A stretch of DNA of 64,000 nt from Caballeronia sp. GAFFF1 (GTDB lineage Bacteria; Pseudomonadota; Gammaproteobacteria; Burkholderiales; Burkholderiaceae). The DNA is taken from assembly GCF_023630705.1 (NCBI RefSeq), contig NZ_JALQEM010000041.1, positions 62,001 to 126,000 on the forward strand, read 5' to 3'. Positions 63,749 to 64,000 of the stretch are shown here, piece after piece. Below the pieces are notes generated by a model. That model ran no database searches. It was not told the DNA's origin and saw only the letters and a list, made by a program, of their open reading frames with translations. A program made the translations under genes and the position numbers. Position 1 is the first letter of the stretch; the number at the start of each line of letters is the position of its first letter.

Positions 63749-64000
63749 TCAGACGACGCCCACACCGAGGTAACGATCCTTGATCGATTCATCGGCGATG
63801 AACGCATCGTTCGTCCCTTCGTACACGATGCGTCCCTGCTCGATGATGTAATGCCGGTCCGCCAGTTGCATGCACACTTCGAGGTTCTGTTCGACGAGCA
63901 GAATCGCCACGCCCGCCTGGCGGATCAACTTGAGTTGCGCGACGATCTCTTCGACGATGACAGGGGCGAGGCCTTCCACCGGTTCATCGAGCATCAGCAA
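63749..64000 (-). CDS. ABC transporter ATPase, LivF type, C-terminal end (partial)
   Basis: The frame is open at the right edge and ends at 63749. It begins within Walker B (MLMLDEPVEGLAPVIVEEIV) and includes AILLVEQNLEVCMQLADRHY and the LivF-type end. About 84 residues are visible of the usual 235. Set 48 bp upstream of the N-carbamoylase-type gene on the same strand, it should belong to an importer for the compound hydrolysed by the next two enzymes. Confidence 0.9.
   Translation of the reverse strand: MLMLDEPVEGLAPVIVEEIVAQLKLIRQAGVAILLVEQNLEVCMQLADRHYIIEQGRIVYEGTNDAFIADESIKDRYLGVGVV

Noticed and set aside
1..64000. CRISPR arrays, tRNA or rRNA genes
   Set aside because: No regularly spaced direct repeats and no tRNA or rRNA signature sequences were recognised by eye; a tRNA scan would be needed to exclude them fully.

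Overview
The window is GC-rich DNA with dense, mostly intact metabolic genes. Protein resemblances (PhbB, RhAmidase-type amidase, FmdD/Urt-like ABC genes, DUF427, DUF378, many LysR/AraC/SDR/MFS genes) point to a Burkholderiaceae bacterium of the Paraburkholderia/Caballeronia type. The accessory-catabolic content, the absence of rRNA, tRNA or core housekeeping genes, and about 13 broken genes fit a secondary chromosome or megaplasmid. Organism and replicon are inferences; no marker gene is present.

Layout. 1-7.4 kb: the tail of a MarR regulator; a fusion of a SARP/BTAD-type DNA-binding regulator with an alpha/beta-hydrolase, divergent from a flavin monooxygenase; a small hypothetical gene; a membrane hybrid histidine kinase. 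7.4-13.2 kb: a LysR gene divergent from a run holding a catalytically dead SDR, a NepI-like MFS exporter, a DUF427 protein, an SDR remnant, an alpha/beta-hydrolase and the intact paralogue of the dead SDR. 13.2-18.1 kb: a scrambled winged-helix regulator, then a minus-strand set (old yellow enzyme, 1-Cys peroxiredoxin-like protein, SDR, GST) that looks like electrophile detoxification. 18.1-23.7 kb: a LysR gene beside a decayed MFS gene, then a gene-poor stretch with a frameshifted DUF378 gene, a small protein with a double-glycine leader, a relic of an EmrB-type MFS gene and an SRPBCC protein.

23.7-34 kb: a MOSC-ferredoxin-reductase fusion, then an AraC-led polyol cluster (RbsB/RbsA/RbsC-type ABC importer, EltD-like alditol dehydrogenase, FGGY kinase, L-xylulose-reductase-like SDR). 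34-38.9 kb: a 1-kb empty stretch, a NYN/OST-HTH RNase-like gene, a deletion scar made of three gene fragments, an RpiR regulator and a small protein.

38.9-47.1 kb: an amide-utilisation unit. A signal-less AmiC-like binding protein, a RhAmidase-type amidase with its own promoter, a Tat-type binding protein, two permeases and two ATPases run on the minus strand, with a MarR gene divergent. The 9-mer ATATTTTCC occurs in both control regions. 47.1-56.8 kb: a zinc-ribbon-like hypothetical, a frameshifted isochorismatase behind a hairpin that could mask its ribosome binding site, an EmrB-type MFS, an AAHS MFS with a class II aldolase-like gene under a divergent LysR, and a 2,4'-dihydroxyacetophenone dioxygenase-like cupin with an MFS and an AraC gene.

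56.8-64 kb: two hypothetical genes, a chimera of frameshifted phbB, HlyD and HAD pieces, then an M81-family gene and an N-carbamoylase-type amidohydrolase overlapping by 4 bp, followed by the end of a LivF-type ATPase. The main themes are uptake and hydrolysis of small nitrogen compounds (amides, possibly carbamoyl compounds), polyol use, aromatic ketone or acid use and redox stress, set among signs of ongoing gene loss.
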